Positions 1 through 8,252 of a stretch of DNA of 64,000 bases are shown piece after piece. Origin of the DNA: Agrococcus pavilionensis RW1 (GTDB lineage Bacteria > Actinomycetota > Actinomycetes > Actinomycetales > Microbacteriaceae); the NCBI RefSeq assembly GCF_000400485.1, contig NZ_ASHR01000014.1, positions 62,001 to 126,000 on the forward strand. The letters are read 5' to 3'. Within the stretch, counting starts at the first letter, position 1; the number at the start of each line of letters is the position of its first letter. The notes below the pieces were generated by a model that had not been told where the DNA came from, searched no databases, and saw nothing but the letters and a program-made list of their open reading frames with translations. Position numbers and translations under genes: made by a program.

Positions 1-305
1 GGCTCGCCCTCCCAGTGCAGCGCGACGCGGTCGCCGTTGCCCGCCTCGACGTGCCGGTCGAGGCAGTTGACGGCGACGTTGAGGGTGCCGTCGTGGAACC
101 ACTTCGCGTGCGGCGGCTGCCAGTCGAGCACCTCGGTGAAGGGCGTCTCCCACTGCAGCTCGCGCGCCTGCTCCGCCCAGAACCCGAGGCGATCCTCGGC
201 CGCGCGCTCGTAGAGCTCCGCGCTGGTGGTCGACGCGCTCGCGAGCGCCTCCGGGGGCGCGAATCGGCGGGTCTCGGTGAGCAGGTGATCGATGCGGTCC
301 GACAC
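1..305 (-). CDS. acs: Acetyl-CoA synthetase, N-terminal part (cut by window edge)
   Basis: Reading the minus strand from a GTG at 305 gives about 101 residues with the N-terminal cap typical of AMP-forming acetyl-CoA synthetase: WAEQARELQWETPF, then LDWQPPHAKWFHDG and LNVAVNCLDRHV. The enzyme makes acetyl-CoA from acetate, ATP and CoA in the cytoplasm. An AGGAG sequence lies a few bases before the GTG. The adenylation motifs lie beyond the left edge, so only the start is seen. It is divergent from the tad pilus genes, with about 280 bases between them. The family call is firm; the rest of the gene is not visible. Confidence 0.88.
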   Translation of the reverse strand, partial: MSDRIDHLLTETRRFAPPEALASASTTSAELYERAAEDRLGFWAEQARELQWETPFTEVLDWQPPHAKWFHDGTLNVAVNCLDRHVEAGNGDRVALHWEGE

Positions 306-524
306 TGGGCTTCTCCTGACTTCTTCGTCCGCGGTCGAGTCTATGCACGCGCCGATGCGAGCGCCGCAGTGTTGCTCCCGGTTGCGCATGATTGCGTGCC
401 TAGCATTGGCCTCGTCGGCCCTGCCGACGCGAGCAGGCGACCGACGGATCCCCCCCCATTCGTCCCCCTGCGGCGGCGTCCTCCATCCCCCGGTGGGCGC
501 CGCCTTGCTCGTCCTGCGGCACTG

Positions 525-538
525 GCTCTCCACAGGCG
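525..538 (+). promoter_or_regulatory. Shared upstream element of the tad ATPase gene
   Basis: The 14-mer GCTCTCCACAGGCG occurs here and again at 2611-2624 before the pilin gene. In both places a possible -10 box (TACCGT at 574-579; CACGCT at 2661-2666) begins 36-37 bases after the motif. Conserved sequence plus conserved spacing suggests a common activator site for pilus genes. It is an inference from two copies. Confidence 0.5.
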
Positions 539-587
539 GATGCGTCGGGCCGGCCGGGTCGCGCTCGCGCCGCTACCGTGCGGGCTC

Positions 588-1592
588 GTGCAGGCTCGAT
601 CGCGGGGCGTCCCCTTCGTCGCCGGCGCCGATCGCGCGGTCGACGCGGGGCCGGCGCGGACGAGCGCCGCCGGGGCGCCGCTGCGCGAGTTCGCCGAGCT
701 CGCGCCGCTCGTGGCTGAGGCGGCGGTGACGGATGTGTTCGTCACCGGCGGGCAGGTGTGGGTCGATCGCGGCGCGGGCGCCGAGCTGGTGCCGCTGCGG
801 CTCGCGCCGGAGCGGGCGCGGGCGCTCGCCGTCGCGCTCGTCGCCGCCGGCGGCCGGCACGTCGACGAGGCGACGCCATGCGTCGACGTGCGGCTCCACG
901 ACGGCATCCGGGTGCACGCCGTGCTGCCGCCGATCGCGGTGGCGGGCGCGCAGCTCTCGATCCGGCTGCCGCGCGTGCAGCCGCTCTCGCTCGACGAGCT
1001 CGAGGCGAGCGGCTGCTTCGCGATCGTGCCGCTCGATCGGGTGCGCGAGCTTGTCGATCGGCGCGCGAACGTGCTCGTCACCGGTGCGGCCGGCTCGGGC
1101 AAGACGACGCTGCTCGGCGCGATGCTCTCGGGCGCGTCGCCCGCCGAGCGCATCGTGACGATCGAGGACGTCGCCGAGCTGCGCATCCGCCACCCGCACG
1201 TCGTCGCGCTCGAGGCTCGGCAGGCGAACGCCGAGGGCGCGGGTGCGATCGGCCTCGAGCAGCTCGTGCGCGAGGCGCTGCGCATGCGACCCGACCGGCT
1301 CGTGCTGGGGGAGTGCCGCGGCGCGGAGGTGCGCGAGCTGCTCTCGGCGCTCAACACCGGGCACGACGGCGGCGCCGGCACGCTGCACGCCAACTCGCTG
1401 AGCGACGTGCCCGCGCGGCTCGAGGCGCTCGGCGCCGTCGCGGGGCTCTCGCCGCCCGCGCTCGCGCGGCAGGCGGTGAGCGCGCTCGACGCGGTGCTGC
1501 ACGTCGAGCGCGACGCGCGCGGCCGCCGGAGCATCGCTGCGATCGGATCGCTCGCGCTCGACGGCGAGCGGCTCGCGGTGCGGCCGCGATGA
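588..1592 (+). CDS. tadA: TadA/CpaF-family pilus assembly ATPase
   Basis: Secretion ATPase of the type II/IV family that powers assembly of Flp (Tad) pili at the cytoplasmic membrane. The Walker A motif GAAGSGKTT lies near residue 165-173, followed by TIEDVAELRI (Asp box), the LVLGECRGAEV Walker B region, and the His-box region TGHDGGAGTLHANS. At 334 aa it is short for the family but keeps the whole catalytic core. The reading frame is open far upstream. I take GTG 588 because a possible -10 (TACCGT) sits just before it, which would make it leaderless; ATG 540 is the alternative. It overlaps the next gene by 4 bases (ATGA). Confidence 0.88.
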   Translation: MQARSRGVPFVAGADRAVDAGPARTSAAGAPLREFAELAPLVAEAAVTDVFVTGGQVWVDRGAGAELVPLRLAPERARALAVALVAAGGRHVDEATPCVDVRLHDGIRVHAVLPPIAVAGAQLSIRLPRVQPLSLDELEASGCFAIVPLDRVRELVDRRANVLVTGAAGSGKTTLLGAMLSGASPAERIVTIEDVAELRIRHPHVVALEARQANAEGAGAIGLEQLVREALRMRPDRLVLGECRGAEVRELLSALNTGHDGGAGTLHANSLSDVPARLEALGAVAGLSPPALARQAVSALDAVLHVERDARGRRSIAAIGSLALDGERLAVRPR

Positions 1593-2419
1593 GCGGCGAC
1601 GTCGCGCTCGACGACACCGCCGCGACGGTGCACCGGCTCGCGGCGCTCGTCGCGGGCGGGGTGCCGCTGGCGCGAGCCTGGGCGGTGCTCGGCACGGATG
1701 CGTCGGCGCTCGACGCGCGAGCCGGCGGGCTCGTGCGCGCGGTGCTCGCGGTCGCCGGCGAGGCGGGCGCCCCGATGGCGCCGACGCTCGAGCGGCTCGC
1801 GGCCCTGCTGCGCGAGCAGTCAGCGCAGCGCCGCGCGCTCGAGGCGGCGCTCGCCGGTCCGCGGGCGACCGCGCGGCTCGTGATGCTGCTGCCGGTGGTC
1901 GCGCTCGGCTTCGGGCTCGCGCTCGGGCTCGACGTGGTGGGCGCCGCGACGGGCGGCGGGATCGGGTCGTGGTCGGTCGCGGCAGGGGCGCTGCTGATGG
2001 TCGGCGCGTGGCTCTGGTCGCGGGCGATCGTGCGCCGCGCGGCGCGCGGCGACCCGGCGCCGGGGCTCGCGCTCGACCTCGTCGCGGTGGCGCTCGCGGG
2101 CGGCGGCGCGGCCGATCGCGCCCGAGCGAGCGCCGCTCGCGCGCTGCGGGACGCGCGGATCGAGACGAGCGGCTGGGACGACGTCGACGCCGCGCTCGCG
2201 CTCGCCGAGCGCGCCGGCGTCCCGGTGCGCGGACTGCTGCTCGCCGAGGCGACCGCCGCGCGCACGCGCGCTCGGCTCGACGGCGAGACCCGCGCCCAGC
2301 GCGCGGCGGTGCAGCTCGCGCTGCCGCTCGGCGCGTGCGTGCTGCCCGCGTTCACGCTGCTCGTGATCGTGCCGCTCGTCGTCTCGATGCTCGACGGTGC
2401 GCTCGCGCCGCTCGGGTGA
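1589..2419 (+). CDS. Type II secretion F-family pilus platform protein (TadB/TadC-like)
   Basis: 276-aa membrane protein translationally coupled to the ATPase. Residues 1-85 are an Ala/Leu-rich helical domain, with hydrophobic segments near residues 90-115 and 125-145. A second helical region (ALDLVAVALAGGGAADRA) follows, then a C-terminal membrane segment (LPAFTLLVIVPLVVSML). This is the GspF/TadB-TadC layout, so the protein probably forms the inner-membrane platform. Many tad loci have separate tadB and tadC genes. Only one F-type gene is visible here, with features of both, so I leave the symbol open. Confidence 0.78.
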   Translation: MSGDVALDDTAATVHRLAALVAGGVPLARAWAVLGTDASALDARAGGLVRAVLAVAGEAGAPMAPTLERLAALLREQSAQRRALEAALAGPRATARLVMLLPVVALGFGLALGLDVVGAATGGGIGSWSVAAGALLMVGAWLWSRAIVRRAARGDPAPGLALDLVAVALAGGGAADRARASAARALRDARIETSGWDDVDAALALAERAGVPVRGLLLAEATAARTRARLDGETRAQRAAVQLALPLGACVLPAFTLLVIVPLVVSMLDGALAPLG

Positions 2420-2471
2420 ACGCCGGCCGGACCGCTCGCCGCCAGAGCGCCGCGTCGGCTAGGTTCGAGCC

Positions 2472-2600
2472 ATGCGCAACGCCTGGAACGCCGTCGTCAA
2501 CTGGATCGCGGCGCTCTTCGCGAGCTCGGCCGGAGCTCCGCACCCGATGGTCGCGACCGACGACCCCCGCGCGGCGGAGGAGCGCTCGCCCGAGCGCTGA
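2472..2600 (+). CDS. Small ORF between the pilus platform and pilin genes
   Basis: A 42-codon ORF begins at ATG 2472, starts MRNAWNAVVNWIAALFASS and ends with a charged tail. A TAGGTT box about 6 bases before the ATG could be a -10 for a leaderless message. The N-terminal half is amphipathic and rich in Trp and Ala. No family recognised. Its place inside the pilus locus suggests co-expression, but it could be chance in GC-rich DNA. Confidence 0.4.
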   Translation: MRNAWNAVVNWIAALFASSAGAPHPMVATDDPRAAEERSPER

Positions 2601-2610
2601 CCGCCGCCGC

Positions 2611-2624
2611 GCTCTCCACAGGCG
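2611..2624 (+). promoter_or_regulatory. Second copy of the pilus upstream element
   Basis: Same 14-mer as at 525-538, placed 37 bases before a possible -10 (CACGCT, 2661-2666) and 69 bases before the pilin start. See the first copy. Confidence 0.5.
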
Positions 2625-2692
2625 ACCCCGCCGGCCGCTCGCGCGCGCCGGCTCCTGCCCCACGCTTGGCCTCCTGAGGGAAGGAGGCGAGC

Positions 2693-2866
2693 ATGCGGAT
2701 GCTCGAGAGGCTCGTGCACGAGGAGGACGGTGCGGCGACCGCCGAGTACGTCATCGCGACGATGGCTGCGGTCGGGTTCGCCGGGCTGCTGGTGGTGATC
2801 CTGCGCTCCGACGAGGTGCGGGCGGTGGTCACCGACATGGTCCGGCGTGCGCTCACCGTGCAGTAG
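2693..2866 (+). CDS. Flp-type pilin-like protein (DUF4244)
   Basis: 57-aa protein with a strong AGGAGG site just upstream. A short charged leader (MRMLERLVHEED) precedes GAATAEYVIATMAAVGFAGL, the prepilin-like GxxxxEY motif, followed by one hydrophobic helix and a short basic tail. This is the small pilin layout of actinobacterial tad loci, where the product would be cleaved by a prepilin peptidase and assembled by TadA/B. No prepilin peptidase gene is in view. Confidence 0.8.
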   Translation: MRMLERLVHEEDGAATAEYVIATMAAVGFAGLLVVILRSDEVRAVVTDMVRRALTVQ

Positions 2867-3176
2867 CGCACGGGGGCGCGGCGAGCTCGGTGCGGTCACG
2901 GCCGAGCTCGCCGCGGCGCTGCCCGCGGCGGTGCTCGCGATCGGGCTCGCGGTCGCGGCGGTCGCCGCGGCTGCCACGCAAGTGGGGCTCGAGCAGTCGG
3001 CCGGTGCCGCGGCCCGGGCGGCGGGGCGCGGCGACGATCCGGCGGCCTACGCCGACGGGGCGCTGCTGCGGCTCGAGGGGCAGGGCGAGCTCGTCTGCGC
3101 GGTGCTCGAGCGGCCGGCGCTCGGAGGAGCGGTGACGCTCGTGGCGCGGAGCTGCGCGCATGGCGGGGGCAGGTAG
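2847..3176 (+). CDS. TadE-like pilus protein
   Basis: 109-aa protein starting at GTG 2847, overlapping the pilin gene by 20 bases. No other start fits before the conserved motif. ELGAVTAELAAALPAAVLAIGLAVA gives the G(A)VTAE pseudopilin motif followed by a hydrophobic helix, as in TadE minor pilins. The remaining part carries two Cys residues (LVCAVLE, ARSCAHG) that could form a disulfide outside the cell. Probable minor pilus component. Confidence 0.72.
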   Translation: MRSPCSSARGRGELGAVTAELAAALPAAVLAIGLAVAAVAAAATQVGLEQSAGAAARAAGRGDDPAAYADGALLRLEGQGELVCAVLERPALGGAVTLVARSCAHGGGR

Positions 3177-3178
3177 CG

Positions 3179-3637
3179 GTGGCGTCTCGATACGGCCCTG
3201 CGGGCCTACTCGACGAGCGGAAGGGGCACGGCCCTGCGGGACTGCTCGACGGGCGGGGAGGGAACGGCCCTGCGGGCCTACTCGACGAGCGGGAGGGTGT
3301 AGGACTGCTCGACGAGCGGGGGAGCGGAGCCGTGCTCGCGCTTGCGGTCGCGACGGCGGCGCTGCTGCTCGCGATGCTCGTCGTCGGGGCGGGTGCCGCG
3401 TCCATCGCCCAGGCGCGCGCCGCCGCGGCGGCCGACGCCGGGGCGCTCGCGGCGGCGGATGCGCTCTCCGGCTACGCGGACGGCTCACCGTGCGGGCTCG
3501 CGCACGCGGTCGTCGGCGCGAGCGGCGCACGACTCGAGCGCTGCTCGCTGCGCGGTCTCGAGGCGAGCGTGACGGCCGTCGTCCCGGTCGGGCCGTGGCT
3601 CGCATCCGCCACCGCTCGGGCCGGTCCGCCGCCGTGA
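3179..3637 (+). CDS. TadE-like/Rv3654c-type pilus protein with repeat-derived N-terminus
   Basis: Last gene of the pilus locus. From residue ~47 on it is an ordinary small secreted/pilus protein: DERGSGAVLALAVATAALLL, a membrane helix, an ARAAAAADAGALAAAD helix, and two Cys (GSPCGLAH, LERCSLRG). The first ~46 residues are encoded by DNA repeats and read as 12-residue units of the type GPAGLLDERKGH, repeated three times plus a partial unit. GTG 3179 is the only start that includes the whole reading frame. A real start could be a GTG at about 3332, in which case the repeats would be leader DNA. Confidence 0.6.
   Translation: MASRYGPAGLLDERKGHGPAGLLDGRGGNGPAGLLDEREGVGLLDERGSGAVLALAVATAALLLAMLVVGAGAASIAQARAAAAADAGALAAADALSGYADGSPCGLAHAVVGASGARLERCSLRGLEASVTAVVPVGPWLASATARAGPPP
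3184..3319. repeat. Cluster of 36-bp palindromic repeats inside a pilus gene
   Basis: Three full units and one partial unit, all built on ACGGCCCTGCGGGCCTACTC and CGACGAGCGG, recur with a 36-bp period. The first is led by GTCTCGAT. GGCCCTGCGGGCC is itself a hairpin. This resembles the dispersed palindromic repeat (GTCTCGATACG...CTCGACGAGCGG) common between genes in Micrococcales. Here it lies in frame at the 5' end of a coding region. Confidence 0.8.
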
Positions 3638-3718
3638 GAGCGCAATGACTCCATGTGTATTGTGTCGACGTGATCCCGTCGGATCGATCCCCCAATCTAT
3701 AGAGCAGTGAGCGTGAGC

Positions 3719-6421
3719 ATGGGCAAGAAGCTCGTCATCGTCGAGTCCCCGGCGAAGGGAAAGACGATCGAGCGGTACCTCGGCGAGGGGTACCAGGTGC
3801 TGGCCTCGGTCGGCCACATCCGCGATCTCGTGAGCCCTCGCGACCTGCCCGCCGACCTCAAGAAGGGCGCCTTCGGCAAGTTCGCCGTCGACGTCGACAA
3901 CGGCTTCGCGCCCTACTACGTCGTGAGCGACGAGAAGAAGAAGACCGTCTCGGAGCTCAAGAAGGCGCTCAAGGACGCCGAGGAGCTCATCCTCGCCACG
4001 GATGAGGACCGCGAGGGCGAGGCGATCGCGTGGCACCTGCTCGAGGTGCTCAAGCCCAAGGTGCCCGTGAAGCGCATGGTGTTCCACGAGATCACCAAGG
4101 AGGCGATCGAGCAGGCCAAGGAGCAGATGCGCGAGCTCAACATGCCGCTCGTCGACGCGCAGGAGACCCGGCGCATCCTCGACCGGCTCTACGGCTACGA
4201 GGTGAGCCCCGTGCTGTGGCGCAAGGTGCGACAGGGCCTCTCGGCCGGTCGCGTGCAGTCGCCTACCGCGCGCCTCATCGTCGACCGCGAGCGGGAGCGC
4301 ATGGCGTTCGTGCCGGCCGCCTACTGGAGCCTCGCCGCGCAGTTCGAGGCCGAGGGATCGCGCTTCGGCGCTCGCCTCGTGCGGCTCGACGGCGCGCGCG
4401 TGGCGACCGGCAGCGACTTCGACGACCGCGGCCAGATCAAGGGCGTCCGCACGATCCTCGACGCCGAGGGCGCCGAGGCGCTCGCGAAGGAGCTCGAGCA
4501 GGCCGCCTTCCGGGTCGCGAGCGTCGAGTCGAAGCCCTACCGCCGGCGCCCGTCGGCACCCTTCACGACCTCGACGCTGCAGCAGGAGGCCGGTCGCAAG
4601 CTCAAGCTCTCGGCGAAGCAGACCATGTCGGTCGCGCAGTCGCTCTACGAGCAGGGCTACATCACCTACATGCGCACCGACTCGCCCTCGCTCTCGGCGC
4701 AGGCGATCAAGGCGGCGCGCGACCAGGCGACCGCGCTCTACGGCTCGGGGTCGGTCCCGCAGGCGGCGCGCCACTACGCGGGCAAGTCGAAGTCGGCGCA
4801 GGAGGCGCACGAGGCGATCCGTCCCTCGGGCGACGCCTTCCGCACCCCGGCCGAGGTCAGGGCATCCCTCACCCCGAACGAGCACCGCCTCTACGAGCTC
4901 ATCTGGAAGCGCACCGTCGCGAGTCAGATGATCGACGCGACCGGTCAGACCGCCACGATCACGATCGCGTCGGAGAAGACGAGCCGCGGCGTCGCCGAGT
5001 TCACCGCATCCGGCACCGTCATCACCGAGCCCGGCTTCCTGCAGGCGTACGAGGAGGGGAAGGACGCCTCGCGCTACGCCGACGACGCCGAGTCGGACGC
5101 GAACCTGCCCGACGTCAAGCAGTCCGACCCCGTCTCGCTCGCCGAGCTCGAGCGCAAGGACCACGTCACGACGCCCCCGCCCCGCTACACCGAGGCGAGC
5201 CTCGTGAAGGCACTCGAGGAGCTCGAGATCGGCCGCCCCTCGACGTACGCGTCGATCATCGACACGATCGTGCGGCGCGGCTTCGTGACGCAGCGCGGCG
5301 GCGCGCTCGTGCCCAACTGGATCGCGTTCTCGACCATCAAGCTGCTCGAGGACAACCTCGGCGACTACGTCGACTACGACTTCACCGCCGAGATGCTCGC
5401 CGACCTCGACCGCATCGCCGACGGCGACCTCGACCGGCAGGAGTGGCTGCGCCGCTTCTACTTCGGCAGCGACGAGCGCCCGGGCCTCAAGAGCACCGTC
5501 GAGAACCTCGGCGACATCGATGCCCGCGCGGTCAACTCGATCCCGGTCGCCGAGGGCGTCACGCTGCGCGTGGGCCAGTACGGTCCCTACCTCGAGGGGC
5601 AGGGCCCCGACGGCGAGGTGAAGCGCGCCAACATCCCCGAGGACCTCACCCCCGACCAGCTCACCCCCGAGAAGGCGGCGGAGCTCTTCGCCGCCGAGCC
5701 CGCCGAGGACCGCGTGCTCGGCCAGCACCCCGAGACCGGCCTCGACGTCGTCGTGAAGAACGGCCGCTTCGGCCCGTACATCGAGGAGGCGCTGCCGGTC
5801 GAGCTCGATGACGAGGGCAAGCCCGTCGCGCCCAAGAAGGGCAAGGCGGCGCCGAAGCCGCGCCGCGCGTCGCTCTTCAAGTCGATGGAGCCCGAGTCGG
5901 TCGACCTGCCGACCGCGCTCAAGCTGCTGTCGCTCCCGCGCATCGTGGGCGTCGACCCCGAGTCGGGCGAGGAGATCTCCGCCCGTCCGGGCCGCTACGG
6001 GCCGTTCCTCTCGAAGGGCACCGACACCCGCTCGCTCGACGACGAGGACCAGATCTTCTCGATCACGCTCGAGCAGGCGCTCGAGCGCTTCGCGCAGCCG
6101 AAGTACGGGGCGCGCAAGGCCGCGAGCGCGCTCAAGGAGTTCGACGCCGACCCCGTCTCGGGCAAGCCGGTGAAGGTGCGCGACGGCCGCTTCGGCCCGT
6201 ACGTGACCGACGGCGAGACGAATGCGACGATCCCGCGCGGGGAGGACGTCGAGGGCATCACCTTCGAGCGCGCGATCGAGCTGCTGCAGATCAAGCGCGA
6301 GAAGGGGCCGGCGAAGAAGCCCGCGCGGAAGCCCGCGGCGAAGAAGCCGGCCGCCAAGAAGCCCGCGGCGAAGAAGGCGCCCGCGAAGAAGCCCGCGGCG
6401 AAGAAGACCACCGAGTCGTGA
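3719..6421 (+). CDS. topA: DNA topoisomerase I
   Basis: Type IA topoisomerase that relaxes negative supercoils. The N-terminal TOPRIM domain begins KKLVIVESPAKGKTIERYLG and contains TDEDREGEAIAWH. The active-site Tyr is in YITYMRTDSPS near residue 316. The C-terminal part has several copies of the GRFGPY-type topoisomerase repeat rather than Cys4 zinc fingers, as is usual in Actinobacteria. The end is a Lys/Ala/Pro-rich tail (AAKKPAAKKP) expected to bind DNA. ATG 3719 is chosen; in-frame GTGs at 3707 and 3713 are alternatives. It ends in a 4-base overlap with tmk. Confidence 0.97.
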   Translation: MGKKLVIVESPAKGKTIERYLGEGYQVLASVGHIRDLVSPRDLPADLKKGAFGKFAVDVDNGFAPYYVVSDEKKKTVSELKKALKDAEELILATDEDREGEAIAWHLLEVLKPKVPVKRMVFHEITKEAIEQAKEQMRELNMPLVDAQETRRILDRLYGYEVSPVLWRKVRQGLSAGRVQSPTARLIVDRERERMAFVPAAYWSLAAQFEAEGSRFGARLVRLDGARVATGSDFDDRGQIKGVRTILDAEGAEALAKELEQAAFRVASVESKPYRRRPSAPFTTSTLQQEAGRKLKLSAKQTMSVAQSLYEQGYITYMRTDSPSLSAQAIKAARDQATALYGSGSVPQAARHYAGKSKSAQEAHEAIRPSGDAFRTPAEVRASLTPNEHRLYELIWKRTVASQMIDATGQTATITIASEKTSRGVAEFTASGTVITEPGFLQAYEEGKDASRYADDAESDANLPDVKQSDPVSLAELERKDHVTTPPPRYTEASLVKALEELEIGRPSTYASIIDTIVRRGFVTQRGGALVPNWIAFSTIKLLEDNLGDYVDYDFTAEMLADLDRIADGDLDRQEWLRRFYFGSDERPGLKSTVENLGDIDARAVNSIPVAEGVTLRVGQYGPYLEGQGPDGEVKRANIPEDLTPDQLTPEKAAELFAAEPAEDRVLGQHPETGLDVVVKNGRFGPYIEEALPVELDDEGKPVAPKKGKAAPKPRRASLFKSMEPESVDLPTALKLLSLPRIVGVDPESGEEISARPGRYGPFLSKGTDTRSLDDEDQIFSITLEQALERFAQPKYGARKAASALKEFDADPVSGKPVKVRDGRFGPYVTDGETNATIPRGEDVEGITFERAIELLQIKREKGPAKKPARKPAAKKPAAKKPAAKKAPAKKPAAKKTTES

Positions 6422-7050
6422 CCGGCGCGTTCATCACGCTCGAGGGCGGCGACGGCTCCGGCAAGTCGACGCAAGCGGGGATGCTCGTGGCCGCGCTCGA
6501 GGCGGAGGGCCGCTCCGTCGTGCGCACCCGGGAGCCCGGCGGCACCGAGCTCGGCGTCGAGATCCGCCGGCTCGTGCAGCACACCGACGGCCACGTCGCG
6601 CCGCGCGCGGAGGCGCTGCTCTACGCCGCCGACCGCGCGCAGCACGTCGCGACGCTCGTGCGCCCCGCGCTCGAGCGCGGTGACGTCGTGGTGCAGGACC
6701 GCTACCTCGACTCCTCGGTGGCCTACCAGGGCGCGGGCCGCGAGCTCGACGGGCAGCAGATCCGCGACCTGTCGCTGTGGGCGGTCGACGGGCTGCTGCC
6801 GCACCTGACGATCCTGCTCGATCTCGACCCCGCCGAGGGCCGCAAGCGGATGGCCGCCCGCGAGGACGCGCCGTTCGACCGGCTCGAGCAGACGGGCCTC
6901 GACTTCGCGCTGCGCGTGCGGGCCGCCTACCTCGCCCTCGCCGAGGCCGAGCCGGCGCGCTTCGCCGTCGTCGACGCGACCGGCAGCCCCGAGGCCGTGC
7001 ACGAGCGCGTCATGTCGCACGTGCGTGGCATGCTCGCTGCCGGGCGCTGA
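6418..7050 (+). CDS. tmk: Thymidylate kinase
   Basis: 210-aa dTMP kinase making dTDP for DNA synthesis. The P-loop GGDGSGKST is at residues ~10-18, followed by the DRYLDSSVAYQGAGREL substrate-binding motif and LDLDPAEGRKRM in the lid area. It starts at GTG 6418, overlapping topA by GTGA, so it is translationally coupled. The topA-tmk-holB order is the common actinobacterial arrangement and links thymidylate supply with replication proteins. Confidence 0.95.
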   Translation: MTGAFITLEGGDGSGKSTQAGMLVAALEAEGRSVVRTREPGGTELGVEIRRLVQHTDGHVAPRAEALLYAADRAQHVATLVRPALERGDVVVQDRYLDSSVAYQGAGRELDGQQIRDLSLWAVDGLLPHLTILLDLDPAEGRKRMAAREDAPFDRLEQTGLDFALRVRAAYLALAEAEPARFAVVDATGSPEAVHERVMSHVRGMLAAGR

Positions 7051-7069
7051 GCGAGAGCCAGGGGGAGCG

Positions 7070-8230
7070 ATGGGCGGCTGGAGCGAGATCGTCGGCCAGG
7101 CCGACGCGGTCGCGCAGCTGCGCCGCGCCGCGGCCGCGGATGCGGAGGGCGACGAGCACGGCGCGATGACGCACGCGTGGCTGCTCACCGGACCGCCGGG
7201 CTCGGGCCGGTCGAACCTCGCGTACGCGTTCGCCGCGGCGCTGCTCTCGGGCCCGGAGGGCATCGAGCCGGAGGTCGAGACGCTCGTCGAGGCACGCACC
7301 CACCCCGACCTCGTCACGCTCTCGACCGAGGGCGTGCTCATCACGATCGCGCAAGCGCGGTCGGTCGTGCAGCGCGCATCCCTCGCGCCCTCGACCGCGC
7401 GCTACCGGGTGGTCGTCGTCGAGGACGCCGACCGGATGGCCGAGCGCACCTCGAACGCGCTGCTGAAGGCGCTCGAGGAGCCGCCGCCCGAGACGGTCTG
7501 GATCCTCTGCGCGCCGAGCGAGGCCGACCTGCTGCCGACGATCCGCTCGCGCGTGCGCACGGTCAACCTGCAGGTGCCCGACCCCGTCGAGGTCGCGGCG
7601 CTGCTCGTCGAGCGCGACGGCGTCGACCCCGGCGTCGCCGAGCGCGCCGCGCGCGAAGCGCAGAGCCACATCGGCATGGCCCGCCGGCTCGCGACGAGCG
7701 AGGAGGCGCGCGCCCGGCGCGCCGAGACGCTGCAGATCGCGATGCGCGTCTCGACGGCGTCGTCGGCCGTGCTCGCGGCAGCGCGCTACGTCGAGATCGC
7801 GACCGCCGACGCCGACGCGCTCTCGGCAGAGCGCGATGAGGCCGAGCGAGCGCAAGCGCTGCGGCAGCTCGGGGTCGAGCCCGGCGGCACGGTGCCGCCC
7901 CAGCTGCGACGGCAGCTCAAGGAGCTCGAGGACGCGCAGAAGCAGCGGGCGAAGCGCGGCATGCGCGACGGCGTCGACCGCATCCTCGTCGACCTCCTCT
8001 CGCTCTACCGCGACATCCTCATCACGCAGCTCGGCGTCGGGCGCGAGCTCGTGAACGAGGCGATGCGGCCGACCGTGCAAGCGGCGGCCGACTACCTCGA
8101 GCGCGCCGCCGTCATCGACGTGCTCGACCAGATCCGCGTCGCCCGCGAGCGCATCGAGGCGAACGTGCCGCCGCTGCTCGCGCTCGAGGCGATGCTCGTG
8201 AGCGCCGCGCGCGCTGCGCAGCGCCGCTGA
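7070..8230 (+). CDS. holB: DNA polymerase III delta' subunit, without the usual zinc cysteines
   Basis: 386-aa clamp-loader subunit from ATG 7070, with GGGGGAG upstream. Motifs: WSEIVGQADAVAQLRRA, the degenerate P-loop GPPGSGRSN (Arg for Lys, usual for delta'), RYRVVVVEDADRM, SNALLKALEEPPPETV and LLPTIRSRVRTV (SRC-like motif with Val in place of Cys). The region between the P-loop and HPDLV normally holds a four-Cys zinc module. Here it reads SGPEGIEPEVETLVEAR and has no Cys at all. The other delta' features are intact, so loss of zinc binding seems real rather than gene decay. Confidence 0.93.
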   Translation: MGGWSEIVGQADAVAQLRRAAAADAEGDEHGAMTHAWLLTGPPGSGRSNLAYAFAAALLSGPEGIEPEVETLVEARTHPDLVTLSTEGVLITIAQARSVVQRASLAPSTARYRVVVVEDADRMAERTSNALLKALEEPPPETVWILCAPSEADLLPTIRSRVRTVNLQVPDPVEVAALLVERDGVDPGVAERAAREAQSHIGMARRLATSEEARARRAETLQIAMRVSTASSAVLAAARYVEIATADADALSAERDEAERAQALRQLGVEPGGTVPPQLRRQLKELEDAQKQRAKRGMRDGVDRILVDLLSLYRDILITQLGVGRELVNEAMRPTVQAAADYLERAAVIDVLDQIRVARERIEANVPPLLALEAMLVSAARAAQRR

Positions 8231-8252
8231 GCGAGACGCGACCGCGCGTCCC

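Noticed and set aside
3184-3319. Possible CRISPR-like array (36-bp periodic repeats)
   Set aside because: Units are contiguous with no unique spacers, vary in sequence, and no cas genes are present.
3485-5728. Very long minus-strand ORF opposite topA
   Set aside because: A codon-bias shadow of topA: low-complexity Arg/Leu/Glu-rich translation with no domain, covered by a certain gene on the other strand. The same applies to long ORFs opposite xfp, the MMPL gene, the ABC exporter and ptsI.
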